From Treponema putidum (lineage in GTDB: Bacteria > Spirochaetota > Spirochaetia > Treponematales > Treponemataceae): 64,000 nucleotides of DNA. This document shows, piece after piece, positions 7,707-20,916 of this stretch. Made by a program: the position numbers and the translations under genes. The DNA is taken from the NCBI RefSeq assembly GCF_000755145.1, contig NZ_CP009228.1, forward strand, positions 1,473,694-1,537,693. Direction: 5' to 3'. How positions within the stretch are numbered: position 1 is the first letter of the stretch; each line of letters starts with the position of its first letter. Under the pieces are notes generated by a model. That model had not been told where the DNA came from and ran no database searches. It saw only the letters and a program-made list of their open reading frames with translations.

Positions 7707-8174
7707 TTATCTTTTTATCATCAATGGCATATCATATTCATCTTTACCGTTTTCAATAAATCCGAGCGATTTCCAAAATCTTATGGAATCTTCTTTACTA
7801 CAGTTCAGCTCATAATATATTGAACCATCGCTCTTGGTATATTGCTCCAAAGCTTCAAAACAGAGATACCCTGTACCGTTTCCTCTATATTCAGGGAAGA
7901 CCCAAAAATCTAAGATAAAGCATTTTCCATCTTCACTTTGATAAATACAGTAAGAAGCTGCTCCAATTCTAACTCCATCTCGAAGAAAATAGACCATATG
8001 CTGTTTGTCCGTATTTCGAATCATATGCGATTCCAAAATTCCGCGATATTCTTCACCCGTAAAATAGTCAATATCTTCTTTATCTGTGATTATGCTGTCA
8101 TCAACCAAATAGGTAATATGCAGGCTCCAGAATTCGCTGATGTCCGTTATAGGAATTTCTTCAATTTCAATCAT
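7707..8174 (-). CDS. GNAT-family N-acetyltransferase
   Basis: A 155-residue single-domain acetyltransferase. The central CFILDFWVFPEYRGNGTGYLCFEALEQYT (about residues 88-116) holds the V/FxPxYRGxGxG acetyl-CoA loop typical of GNAT enzymes, and YYELNCSKEDSIRFWKSLGFIENG is the matching C-terminal motif (N/A-x-xFW-x-xLGF). The acceptor is unknown. It is transcribed alone, away from hsdR. It is not a close paralogue of the GNAT at 6204. Confidence 0.85.
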   Translation of the reverse strand: MIEIEEIPITDISEFWSLHITYLVDDSIITDKEDIDYFTGEEYRGILESHMIRNTDKQHMVYFLRDGVRIGAASYCIYQSEDGKCFILDFWVFPEYRGNGTGYLCFEALEQYTKSDGSIYYELNCSKEDSIRFWKSLGFIENGKDEYDMPLMIKR

Positions 8175-8434
8175 ATTTATCTCATTTTAAGTTGTTTTAA
8201 AGGTAGAGTCAAGAATAAACGGTGTCAAGAAACGGCATCAATTACGAAAAATTATACGTTTCTTCAAAGTTTAGTTATGCGAATTTGTGCGTTTCTTCAA
8301 TATTTTGAAAATATTACACGGTAATTTCAATCGGGTTATCTTCGATTGCGGCAATGCGGGTACTATTAAAATAACTAAAATAGTGTTATAATTGTTCCTA
8401 TAGTTTTGGGATATGAGAACATTAGGATATATTT

Positions 8435-13496
<5,062 letters not shown>

Positions 13497-13523
13497 TAAT
13501 GGCTGTTACAGGGAGATTATAAC

Positions 13524-15071
13524 GTGAACACAAATGCATTACGTCAAAAAATATTAGACCTCGCAATTCACGGAAAGCTGGTAAAGCAAGACCCGGCCGA
13601 TGAGAGCGCAGCCATACTCCTTGAAAAAATCCGTGCTGAAAAAGAGAAAAAAATCGCTTCCTGTGAACTGAAACGCGGTAAAAATGATTCGTATATTTTT
13701 TTCGGTGATGATAACAGGCACTATGAGAAGTTCGCCGACGGCAGGATAAAGGATATCGAGGACGAAATCCCGTTTGCCGTGCCGGAGGGCTGGGCGTGGT
13801 GTAGGTTACCGAATATTTCAGCTTCCATATTTGCAGGCGGTGATAGACCAATTATTTACGAAAAAACAAAATCAGACAAATGTAATATTCCTATATATTC
13901 AAATGGAATTGAAAATAATGGTCTATATGGTTTCACGGATAAATCTGTAGTTAATGTTTCTAGCCTTACTATTTCTGCAAGGGGAACAATAGGCTTTTCA
14001 TGTATTAGAAATGAACCTTTTGTGCCTATTATTCGACTAATTACTATAATTCCATTTATAGAATGTATTAATTTAGTTTTTTTAAAGTTCTCATTTGATG
14101 CACTATTTTCTTTTTCAGAAGGTTCCAGCATTCCTCAGCTCACTGTTCCAACCGTAAAACAATTTCTTCTTCCTCTCCCGCCCCTCTCGGAGCAGCAACG
14201 CATCGTCGCAAAAATTGAAACAATTTTTGCAGAAATCGACCTGATGGAACAAAATAAAGCCGACTTACAGACAGCCGTCAAACAGGCGAAGTCAAAAATC
14301 CTTGATCTTGCAATCCGCGGGAAACTTGTTCCGCAAGATCCTGCCGATGAACCTGCCTCCGTTATGCTGGAGAGACTCCGTGCTGAAAAAGAAGCAAAGA
14401 TTGCAGCCGGAGAGATGAAACGAGGCAAGAATGATTCGTATATTTACAAAAGCGGTACCGATAATTGTTATTATCAAAAATATACCGATGGTGGCGAGGA
14501 AAATATTTCTGACGAAATCCCGTTTGCCGTGCCGGATGGATGGGCTTGGTGTAGATTGCCTGAAGTATGCAGAAAACCAATTACTGATGGTACACATAAT
14601 TCACCACCGAATAGTGCTTCAGGGGCCTTTCTTTATATCACAGCAAAGAATATAAAAAATCTAGAAATTTGTTTAGATGATGCAACGTATGTTTCTAAAG
14701 AAATACATGAGTCTATTTATAGCAGATGTTCGCCTGAATTGAATGATGTCTTATTAACTAAAGACGGGACTATTGGAGAAGTTGCTGTTAATAATTTAAA
14801 TTATCCTTTTAGTATGTTATCAAGTGTTGCTCTTATCAAACCTTCAAAAGGAATTTTATCTTGGTTTCTAGCATATATTTTAATATCTGATTTACTACAG
14901 AACAAAATGAAAAAGAATGCAAAAGGTTCTGCTTTAAAACGTATTATTCTTACTCAAATAAATGATTTTCTAATTCCTCTCCCCCCACTCGCCGAACAAA
15001 AACGAATCGTTGCCAAAATTGAAGAACTGTTTGCTCAGCTTGATTTTATCACAACTACACTAACAAAATAG
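13524..15071 (+). CDS. hsdS: Type I restriction enzyme, S (specificity) subunit, expressed copy
   Basis: The 515-residue specificity subunit has two target-recognition domains, each followed by a conserved helical spacer. TRD1 spans about residues 90-215 and TRD2 about 345-490, each ending in LPPL(S/A)EQ-RIVAKIE. The two halves are internal repeats (QKILDLAIHGKLV ... KSKILDLAIRGKLV). It starts with GTG at 13524 behind GGGAG. Only this copy has a normal start and lies in the hsdRM-fic operon; further S cassettes lie beyond the recombinase at 16213-18156. Long inverted repeats at 13711-13807 and 14271-14451 pair with the downstream cassette, so its TRDs appear exchangeable by inversion. Confidence 0.92.
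   Translation: MNTNALRQKILDLAIHGKLVKQDPADESAAILLEKIRAEKEKKIASCELKRGKNDSYIFFGDDNRHYEKFADGRIKDIEDEIPFAVPEGWAWCRLPNISASIFAGGDRPIIYEKTKSDKCNIPIYSNGIENNGLYGFTDKSVVNVSSLTISARGTIGFSCIRNEPFVPIIRLITIIPFIECINLVFLKFSFDALFSFSEGSSIPQLTVPTVKQFLLPLPPLSEQQRIVAKIETIFAEIDLMEQNKADLQTAVKQAKSKILDLAIRGKLVPQDPADEPASVMLERLRAEKEAKIAAGEMKRGKNDSYIYKSGTDNCYYQKYTDGGEENISDEIPFAVPDGWAWCRLPEVCRKPITDGTHNSPPNSASGAFLYITAKNIKNLEICLDDATYVSKEIHESIYSRCSPELNDVLLTKDGTIGEVAVNNLNYPFSMLSSVALIKPSKGILSWFLAYILISDLLQNKMKKNAKGSALKRIILTQINDFLIPLPPLAEQKRIVAKIEELFAQLDFITTTLTK
13711..13807 (+). repeat. Inverted repeat 1, left arm (start of TRD1)
   Basis: Ninety-seven bases in hsdS, with the first 25 identical and roughly 90% overall identity to the reverse complement of 18056-18152. 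It encodes the conserved segment HYEKFADGR...DIEDEIPFA...WAWCRL that precedes TRD1. Recombination between the arms would flip about 4.4 kb including the recombinase gene. Confidence 0.85.
14271..14451 (+). repeat. Inverted repeat 2, left arm (central spacer of hsdS)
   Basis: This 181-base stretch encodes the central conserved helix of HsdS and the start of the second half. It matches the reverse complement of 17373-17553 at equal length, with runs of identity such as ATCCGCGGGAAACTTGTTCC. Inversion here would exchange only the second TRD. Confidence 0.8.
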
Positions 15072-15081
15072 TTTTGGTTCA

Positions 15082-15144
15082 ATGGATGTATGGAGAAAAG
15101 ATCAAGATACTATTAAAAAACTAAAAGAGATAAGCGATGAATAA
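15082..15144 (+). pseudogene. Short remnant resembling a Txe/YoeB toxin start
   Basis: A 20-codon frame reads DVWRKDQDTIKKLKEISDE then stop. The spacing of W, D, K and I resembles the N-terminal region of YoeB/Txe mRNA interferases, where a W is followed by a D-KK-I helix. It has no ribosome binding site and is far too short to work. The resemblance is weak and may be chance. Confidence 0.22.
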
Positions 15145-15238
15145 CATTCTCTTCAAGCTGGCAACAGAGGCAAATTCTGTTACAGGTTGGGTGAATATTA
15201 GGCGAACTCTATATTGTAGAGGATAATAAGAGTTTGCT

Positions 15239-15403
15239 ATGAGAATTATTACTTGGAATTGCCGATGTAGTTTTTCAAAAGATGAGCAGTTTAAAGTAAG
15301 AAAACCGTCCAGAAAATTAAAATTTTTGGACGGTTCTAATTTTTACCATGTTACAATGCTATCGACCAGTTCCCGTTGTTCGCTTGCGGTGCGGCGTAAA
15401 TAA
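15239..15403 (+). pseudogene. Truncated start of an endonuclease/exonuclease/phosphatase-family gene
   Basis: An ATG at 15239 opens MRIITWNCRCSFSKDEQF, which is the typical first strand (M-x-I-I-T-W-N-C) of EEP-family nucleases and phosphatases. After about 20 codons the frame runs into the terminator hairpin of the recombinase gene and becomes unrelated sequence. The rest of the gene is gone, presumably lost when the recombinase or cassettes arrived. Confidence 0.45.
15303..15335 (-). terminator. Terminator of the recombinase gene
   Basis: Nine-base arms AACCGTCCA and TGGACGGTT surround an AT-rich loop that can itself pair. On the minus strand the stem is followed by TTTTC. It lies just beyond the recombinase stop codon. 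Confidence 0.7.
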
Positions 15404-16152
15404 ATGCGTGTTGTTTCGATACTTTCATGTCCCATTAAATCGGCAAGAAGAGAAATATCATTGAACTTTTCAAGAAAATTCTTTGCATAGCGGTGCCGGA
15501 ATGAATGCGGATAGACAACTTTTTCATTTATTCCGTATTTTTTGGCATAATTCTTTAGCTGTTGCGCAATTCCTCGGGTGGTGATATGCTTTTCAAAGCG
15601 ATTTAGAAACAGATAGCCGGACTCACGCCTGATTGATTCCAGCCATTGTAAGGCTTCTTCCTTCAAAATCTTTGGAATATAGAGCCGCCTGAGCTTTCCG
15701 CCCTTTGAATATAGATCAAAATATCCCAACTTAACATGCTCAACTTTTATCTGAATAAGCTCACTGACTCGCGCCCCTGTCGCTGCGAGAAACCACACGA
15801 CAAAATACCATTCTCGATTTCCGTCTCTTTTAAGGCTTGATTTCAAAAATTGATAGTCGGCGTTACTGATAACATTTTCAAGGAAGTTCTTCTGCTGAAC
15901 TTTTACAAATTTTAACTGCAGCTGATCTTTATGTATAAACTGCAAATACTTGTTAATTCCCTGAATCCTTAAATTCACCGTTTTCGGTTTAAAGAATTCA
16001 ATCAGATAGCCTTTGTATGCAAGCAGATTTTCCTTACTGACAGAATCATAATGTTCTGTGTAGTATTTAACTGTCCATAAATACGATGTAAGAGTATTCT
16101 GAGAAAGATTACTTTTCTTCAAATACTCTTCAAAACTTGTGCCGTTTTCCAT
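15343..16152 (-). CDS. Tyrosine recombinase, probable hsdS invertase
   Basis: This 269-residue integrase-fold protein has a core-binding SAM-like domain (about 5-90) and a catalytic domain with all active-site residues: Arg128 in GARVSEL, His216 and Arg219 in HSFRH, His242 in GHES and Tyr251 in RIYLRR. It is the size of XerC/D-type enzymes. It lies between the expressed hsdS and inverted hsdS cassettes, and the flanking repeats are in opposite orientation, so its likely job is to invert DNA and switch the specificity of the type I system. It carries its own terminator. No other phage or conjugative genes are near, which argues against a prophage integrase. Confidence 0.9.
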   Translation of the reverse strand: MENGTSFEEYLKKSNLSQNTLTSYLWTVKYYTEHYDSVSKENLLAYKGYLIEFFKPKTVNLRIQGINKYLQFIHKDQLQLKFVKVQQKNFLENVISNADYQFLKSSLKRDGNREWYFVVWFLAATGARVSELIQIKVEHVKLGYFDLYSKGGKLRRLYIPKILKEEALQWLESIRRESGYLFLNRFEKHITTRGIAQQLKNYAKKYGINEKVVYPHSFRHRYAKNFLEKFNDISLLADLMGHESIETTRIYLRRTASEQRELVDSIVTW

Positions 16153-16212
16153 AACGACCTCCCAATAAACAAGATTAGCGATCTCTCGCTTACCAGAGAG
16201 TATACTTGTAAT

Positions 16213-16812
16213 GTGATTTCTTGTTATTATGAGAAGTTCGATGGGACAGAGGAACAGATCGAAATACCGTTTGATTTACCGGAAGGTTGGTGCTGGCAAA
16301 AAATTTCTTCAATATGTGAAATAAATCCTAAGAATAAATTGGATAATACTTTGGAAGTTTCTTTTGTACCAATGACTTTAATTGATTCCGAGTTTAATAA
16401 CAATTTTACCTATGAATTGCAAAGATGGGAAACTGTAAAATCAGGATTTAGTCATTTTGCGGATAATGATATTGGAATTGCAAAGATTACACCTTGTTTT
16501 GAAAATAGAAAATCTGTGATTTTTAAGAACTTAAAGAACAAATATGGGGCCGGAACAACAGAATTACATATATTACGAACAAACAATGAATATATTTTCA
16601 ATGAATATGTATTTTGGTTTATAAAAACAGATACTTTCATAAAGGAAGGAATCAATAATTTCACCGGTGCTGTAGGACAACAAAGGATTGGAAAAGAATT
16701 TATTGCAGAAACTCTTATTCCAATTCCACCGTTAAATGAACAGATCAAAATATGTAGAACCATCAATAAGTTAATGAAAAAATTAGATGAGATTTCTTTG
16801 AATATCGTCTAA
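16213..16812 (+). pseudogene. Silent half-hsdS cassette (one TRD)
   Basis: This frame encodes only one half of an HsdS: the entry motif YYEKFDG...IEIPFDLPEGWCW, one TRD and the closing IPIPPLNEQIKICRTINKL. The apparent GTG start has no ribosome binding site and the N-terminal helix is absent, so it is not expressed as it stands. It carries a 15-base sequence, TATTATGAGAAGTTC (16225-16239), found inverted at 17351-17365 in the next cassette. It is likely a store of an alternative TRD. Its end overlaps the end of the opposite-strand cassette by 30 bases, where both strands encode the C-terminal helix end (LDEISLNIV and LDDIQRNLI). Confidence 0.75.
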
Positions 16813-17372
16813 AGCATTAAATATTTCTTCAATTTTAGCAACGATTCTTTTTTGTTCTGAAATTGGAGGAATAGGGATGAATATTTTTTTTGCATCATCT
16901 CTTCCTAAGCGAGGCATCTTTACGCCGTAGACCAGCATATTTACCGTTGACAAAAAAAAGAATGACATCAGAAGTCTCTGCGCAAATTCATTTAATAGAA
17001 CTCCGTTGAAGTTTAATGGCAGAATTTCAGAAGTACAAAAGCCGTCCTTTGGCGCAATTACAACTTTATTCAGATATGGTCGTAATTTACTGTATAAAAG
17101 GTCTCCTTTACGGAATATATGTTTGGTGCTTTCTGATCTTCGTTCTGCAAAACTATGAAAAGTGATTATTTTTCCAGAATCTTTTTCAATATCTTCCAAA
17201 TCGAGAATCCAATCATCTGGTTTCAGTTTAAATACTTCAATATTTTCGCATTTACCATAATCACACCACTTCCCCCAACCTGCACCATCGCCATTTTGCC
17301 GGCAGTTCAAAAGGAATCTCATTATCAATAAAAAGATCTTTTTTTCCAAAGAACTTCTCATAATAGTAGAAT

Positions 17373-17553
17373 TTTTATAAATATACGAATCATTCTTATC
17401 CCGTTTTATCTCTCCGGCAGCGATTTTAGCCTCTTTTTCAGCACGGAGTTTTTCCAGCATAACACTTGCAGGTTCGTCGGCAGGATCTTGAGGAACAAGT
17501 TTCCCGCGGATAGCTAAGTCTAGGATTTTGCTTTTTGCCTGTTTGACGGCTGT
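17373..17553 (-). repeat. Inverted repeat 2, right arm
   Basis: Reverse-oriented partner of 14271-14451, same length of 181 bases, encoding the central helix KQAKSKILDLAIRGKLVPQD of the silent cassette. Confidence 0.8.
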
Positions 17554-18055
17554 TTGCAGGTCTACTTTGTTTTGTTCTAACAAATCGATTTGTGCAAAGA
17601 TTTTCTGTATTTCAGAAACAATAAGTCTTTGTTGATTAGTTGGTGGAAGTGGAACTATTGCAGATAACAAATCACTGGCTGAAAGAGATGAAATACCTAT
17701 TCCTTTCCCACTAAGTAAATTCTGTTCTTTATAAAACATCAGAACATATAAGAAAAATCTATTTTCTACACCATTTATCTTTGGACGCATTCTAGAAACA
17801 TGGTTCTGGTAACAAATATCGTGGTCATAATTCCAAATTGCTGCCCTGCCAACATCTCCACCATTGCATACTACTAAATCACCTTTTTTTATTGTGCATT
17901 TATCAAGTTCTTCGTCTGTAAAATACATGGATCTCACTTTTGAAAAATCAAAAGTATCCCAATATAAGTTTGATGTGGTGATATATTTTTTTAAAGAGCC
18001 TTTTTCATTAGATTTTTTTAATGCTTTTCCTGTTGTATGATAGTAAATCTCCCCC

Positions 18056-18152
18056 AACCTACACCAAGCCCATCCTTCCGGCTCGGCGAAGGGAATTTCG
18101 TCCTCGATATCCTTTACCCTGCCGTCTGCGAACTTCTCATAGTGCCTGTTAT
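18056..18152 (-). repeat. Inverted repeat 1, right arm
   Basis: Reverse-oriented partner of 13711-13807. Identity begins exactly at the cassette's left boundary (18152), and no HsdS-coding sequence continues beyond it. That marks the outer edge of the invertible region. Confidence 0.85.
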
Positions 18153-18282
18153 GCAATCATATATCTGCGGCACGTCGAATAGTGCAAAAATCATGGCTGA
18201 GTACCGGGAGCTTCTAAAAATATCAGTTTGTAGAGGGTTACCTTAGATTTAGATGCGATTGAGGTGTGCGCTATCACGCACG

Positions 18283-18327
18283 AATGCAGCAGTCTTTGAG
18301 AATTGATATTCTCTCAACTGCTGCATT
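18283..18327. terminator. Strong two-part hairpin at the end of the hsdS region
   Basis: Arms AATGCAGCAGT (18283-18293) and ACTGCTGCATT (18317-18327) enclose a second stem GAGAAT / ATTCTC. A short T-run follows on the plus strand. It separates the hsdS cassettes from the convergent cyclophilin-like gene and could stop transcription from either side. The remaining bases from 18157 to 18282 hold no gene I recognise. Confidence 0.5.
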
Positions 18328-18354
18328 TTAAGGATACAATAAAGCAAGTTTTGT

Positions 18355-18825
18355 CTACTCCGCATTCTTGAGCACTGCCGTAACGTTTCCTGTTCCGAGC
18401 AGAGCTTTCAGTTCAGCCTTAGTTATGCCCTCCAGCTTCCCCAGCGGGGTAAAATTCCACGAGTTTTTATCGTAGTAAATTACAAATGATTTTCCCTGAT
18501 ATAAAATCAGATCGCCTGCATCGGTGTTGGTCTGCTTATCATTGCGCGGGAGGCTTACCGGTAAATCGCCGACTTTTTCAAAATTACCGTAGTCGTGCAT
18601 GTCGATGGTAACCTCACCTTTTTGCAGCAACTCAACCAGCGCACGGGCGGAAGAATTATCGTATAAAGACGCTGTGAGCGTTTTACCGTTTACCGTAATC
18701 GTTATTTTCATTGTTTTGGCTCCTATTTTTGAGGCTTGTGCATCTTTATCGCCGTTTTCATCGAGAGCGCAAGCTGAAAGAATACACAAGACGGCTAATA
18801 TCGTACTTACGAGTTTTTTTATCAT
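18355..18825 (-). CDS. Lipoprotein with cyclophilin-like domain
   Basis: The 156-residue protein starts with a lipoprotein signal: a hydrophobic stretch ending in LSAC, so Cys19 should be lipidated and the protein anchored in the envelope. The mature part from about residue 38 (MKITITVNGKTLTASLYDNSSARALVELLQ) is a cyclophilin-like domain of the bacterial kind (Cyclophil_like2), whose function, possibly peptidyl-prolyl isomerase-like, is unproven. A near-identical cytoplasmic copy without signal is encoded at 24928-25284. It begins three bases after the alcohol dehydrogenase stop and is almost certainly co-transcribed with it. Confidence 0.8.
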   Translation of the reverse strand: MIKKLVSTILAVLCILSACALDENGDKDAQASKIGAKTMKITITVNGKTLTASLYDNSSARALVELLQKGEVTIDMHDYGNFEKVGDLPVSLPRNDKQTNTDAGDLILYQGKSFVIYYDKNSWNFTPLGKLEGITKAELKALLGTGNVTAVLKNAE

Positions 18826-18828
18826 AGC

Positions 18829-19995
18829 TTACATACTCTCCTTTAATATTTGCACGATTTCGTCATGCGTTAAAATTTTGTATCCGCCTTTTAGAATAAA
18901 AGTTCCATCGGCGATACCTTCGAATATATCTTCCTTAACGCCGAGTTCCTTTAGACTCAATACGAGCTTAAGTTCTTCCATCCACTTTTTCATTTCGGCA
19001 AGACCGGCTTCTGCAATTTCCCGATCGGATTTACCGACAGGGTTTACGTTCCAAACAGCTTGAGCATAGCGCACAAACTTGGGGATTGCATTCGGCATAA
19101 TGTGCCGGTAATATGCAAGCGAAACTGCGGAAAGCGTCATTCCGTGCGTGGCATCTGTGAATGCGCCGACTGATTGCCCGATCATGTGCACCATCCAATC
19201 GGTTGGCTTACCCTTTGCAACCAGCGTGTTGAGCGCCCATGTTGCAATCCACATGATATTACTGCGGGCTTCGTAGTTTTTAGGATCTTTTACTGCAATC
19301 CTGCTGCTGTGGATGAGCGAACGCAATAGTCCTTCCATTATATAATCGGAGGTGTTGTCGTCATCGCCTGAAAAATACTGCTCGAGGATATGCGACATAA
19401 TATCGAAAAATCCGGCGGTCATCTGGTAATACGGTACCGTGTATGTAAACTCAGGGTTCAAAATGGAAAACTTAGGAAACACATCCTCGCCGAACACCCG
19501 TCCGATTTTCCGCTGTATCTTGTGATTGGTAATAACCGAACCGCCGTTCATCTCGGAGCCGGTGCCGACCATCGTCAAAACCGTGCCGACAGGGATGATC
19601 TCATTGTCCACCGGTTTCATATTGATAAAGTATTTGTCCCACGGGTCTTCCGTACAATGCGCAGAAACGGATACAGCCTTTGCATAATCGCACACGGAGC
19701 CTCCGCCTACCGCAAGGATAAAATCCGCACTGCTCTTTTTTGCCAACGCTGCTCCTTCGTATAGTTTTTCGAGTGTCGGGTTCGGCATAACACCGCTCAA
19801 TTCCGTAACGGTTTTTCCGGCCTCTTTTAATGCGCTCATAACCGTGTCATAAACGCCGGTCTTTTTAATCGAGCCGCCGCCGTATATCAGCAGCACATTC
19901 TTGCCGTAATGGGGCAGCTCTTTGCGCAGTTCTTGAAGTGAATCCTTCCCAAAATACAATTTCGTCGGGTTTGAATACGTGAAATTTCCTAACAT
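18829..19995 (-). CDS. Iron-containing alcohol dehydrogenase (butanol dehydrogenase-like)
   Basis: At 388 residues this matches the YqhD/BdhA group of group III alcohol dehydrogenases, which reduce aldehydes with NAD(P)H. It has the Rossmann-like GGGSIKK (about 40), the coenzyme motif AVGGGSVCDYAKA (about 97), and metal-binding residues in FFDIMSHILEQY and DATHGMT. It is cytoplasmic. GGAGG precedes the ATG. Upstream lies a long-spacer promoter of MerR type (20017-20048), suggesting induction by a reactive aldehyde or other electrophile (inference). The lipoprotein gene follows three bases downstream. Confidence 0.9.
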   Translation of the reverse strand: MLGNFTYSNPTKLYFGKDSLQELRKELPHYGKNVLLIYGGGSIKKTGVYDTVMSALKEAGKTVTELSGVMPNPTLEKLYEGAALAKKSSADFILAVGGGSVCDYAKAVSVSAHCTEDPWDKYFINMKPVDNEIIPVGTVLTMVGTGSEMNGGSVITNHKIQRKIGRVFGEDVFPKFSILNPEFTYTVPYYQMTAGFFDIMSHILEQYFSGDDDNTSDYIMEGLLRSLIHSSRIAVKDPKNYEARSNIMWIATWALNTLVAKGKPTDWMVHMIGQSVGAFTDATHGMTLSAVSLAYYRHIMPNAIPKFVRYAQAVWNVNPVGKSDREIAEAGLAEMKKWMEELKLVLSLKELGVKEDIFEGIADGTFILKGGYKILTHDEIVQILKESM

Positions 19996-20016
19996 AGTGT
20001 CCTCCTGAATACATTC

Positions 20017-20048
20017 AGTATATATTGCAAAGTTTGGTTTAAAGTCAA
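20017..20048 (-). promoter_or_regulatory. MerR-type long-spacer promoter of the alcohol dehydrogenase
   Basis: On the minus strand TTGACT (20043-20048) and TATACT (20017-20022) are 20 bases apart, with TTAAACC following the -35 box. The same arrangement precedes the genes at 6204 and 22916. Confidence 0.5.
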
Positions 20049-20366
20049 GAGGAACAGGGCGATTATTTTTTCCATATTATTATATGTACCATTCAATCAT
20101 CAATTTTATATTATCAATTTTTTCATCTGCCGTTTTTTATATCATTATCCTTGGCTCAAAATGAAAGAATTCTAAAGCATAAACTGTTACCCATTTCTAT
20201 GCAATAGTCTGCCTTGCAGAAGAAATTATGAAAAAGCATAAAAAAGTTTAAATTTTTTTTCAAACCTGACACATTCTGACAGGTTAATGTGCTATAATAG
20301 AATTGTTGAAAAAACTTTTTTCGGAAACTTATGTTTCCTGCAAAAAGTTTTTTCAAGGAGTAAACT
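20049..20366 (+). promoter_or_regulatory. Regulatory region with promoter, operator-like dyad and 5' hairpin
   Basis: No gene is seen here. Toward the right is a perfect -10 box TATAAT (20293-20298) without a good -35 box. A dyad AACCTG ... CAGGTT (20263-20268 and 20280-20285) sits where the -35 box should be, so control by a DNA-binding protein is likely. The predicted transcript starts near 20305 and opens with a 51-base hairpin: 15-bp arms TTGAAAAAACTTTTT (20306-20320) and AAAAAGTTTTTTCAA (20342-20356) plus an inner GGAAAC / GTTTCC stem. The hairpin ends directly at the ribosome binding site of the next gene. Confidence 0.6.
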
Positions 20367-20876
20367 ATGCCCAGACCGGCAACAAAAGAAGATTTAATTT
20401 TTGCCTCAAACGAACAGTTTACAAAACTGTGTAGCTTAATTGATGAAATGACGGATGAAGAAAAGAGTGCCGATATTCTTCCGAATGAACGGGATAAAAA
20501 TTTACGCGATGTACTGACGCATCTTTATGAATGGCACTGCCTTTTATTGAATTGGATAAAGGTCAACACGCAGGGCAAACCTGCCTCCTTTTTACCTGAG
20601 TCTTACAACTGGAAAACATATCCTAAAATGAATATCGAGTTTTGGAAAAAACATCAAAGCACTCCATACTCTGATGCCGAAAAAATGTTTAAAAAAACGC
20701 ATAAAGAAGTTACGAAACTCCTCGATACTTTTTCCAATGATGAGCTTTTTTCGAAAAAGCATTTTGGGTGGACGGGCACGACGACACTCGGCAGCTACTG
20801 TGTTTCAGCAACTTCCAGCCATTACGATTGGGCAATCAAGGATATTAAACGAGCCTTAAAAAGATATAGGGCATGA
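20367..20876 (+). CDS. ClbS/DfsB-family four-helix-bundle protein
   Basis: The 169-residue protein matches the ClbS/DfsB (DUF1706) family: start RPATKEDLIFASNEQF, middle DKNLRDVLTHLYEWHCLLLNWI, and W/H residues that line the helix bundle. ClbS itself protects against the genotoxin colibactin by opening its cyclopropane ring; most relatives have no known substrate. It is cytoplasmic. AAGGAG precedes the ATG, directly after a 51-base hairpin. The gene may be induced, given the operator-like dyad over its promoter. A radical SAM gene follows after 40 bases. Confidence 0.85.
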   Translation: MPRPATKEDLIFASNEQFTKLCSLIDEMTDEEKSADILPNERDKNLRDVLTHLYEWHCLLLNWIKVNTQGKPASFLPESYNWKTYPKMNIEFWKKHQSTPYSDAEKMFKKTHKEVTKLLDTFSNDELFSKKHFGWTGTTTLGSYCVSATSSHYDWAIKDIKRALKRYRA

Positions 20877-20916
20877 TAAAACGGACACCAATGAATTTTT
20901 AAGGAATAGGAAGCAC

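Larger units (their letters stand above)
16783..18156 (-). pseudogene. Silent inverted hsdS cassette with two TRDs and a frame-disrupted joint
   Basis: On the minus strand this frame of 457 residues begins directly in the conserved HYEKFADGR motif. The first about 70 residues of HsdS, a proper start and a ribosome binding site are all missing, so it is a donor cassette rather than a gene. TRD1' and TRD2' differ from those of the expressed hsdS. Around 17269-17368 the conserved entry to TRD2' (YYEKFF...NEIPFELP...WRWCRLGE) is encoded in another frame. A one-base loss near the A-run at 17370 and a one-base gain near 17269 cancel each other, leaving about 33 scrambled residues but an open frame. 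Confidence 0.8.

Noticed and set aside
15343-16152. Prophage or genomic-island integrase
   Set aside because: No phage, conjugation or tRNA attachment site is nearby, and the enzyme lies between inverted hsdS repeats, which explains it better as an invertase.
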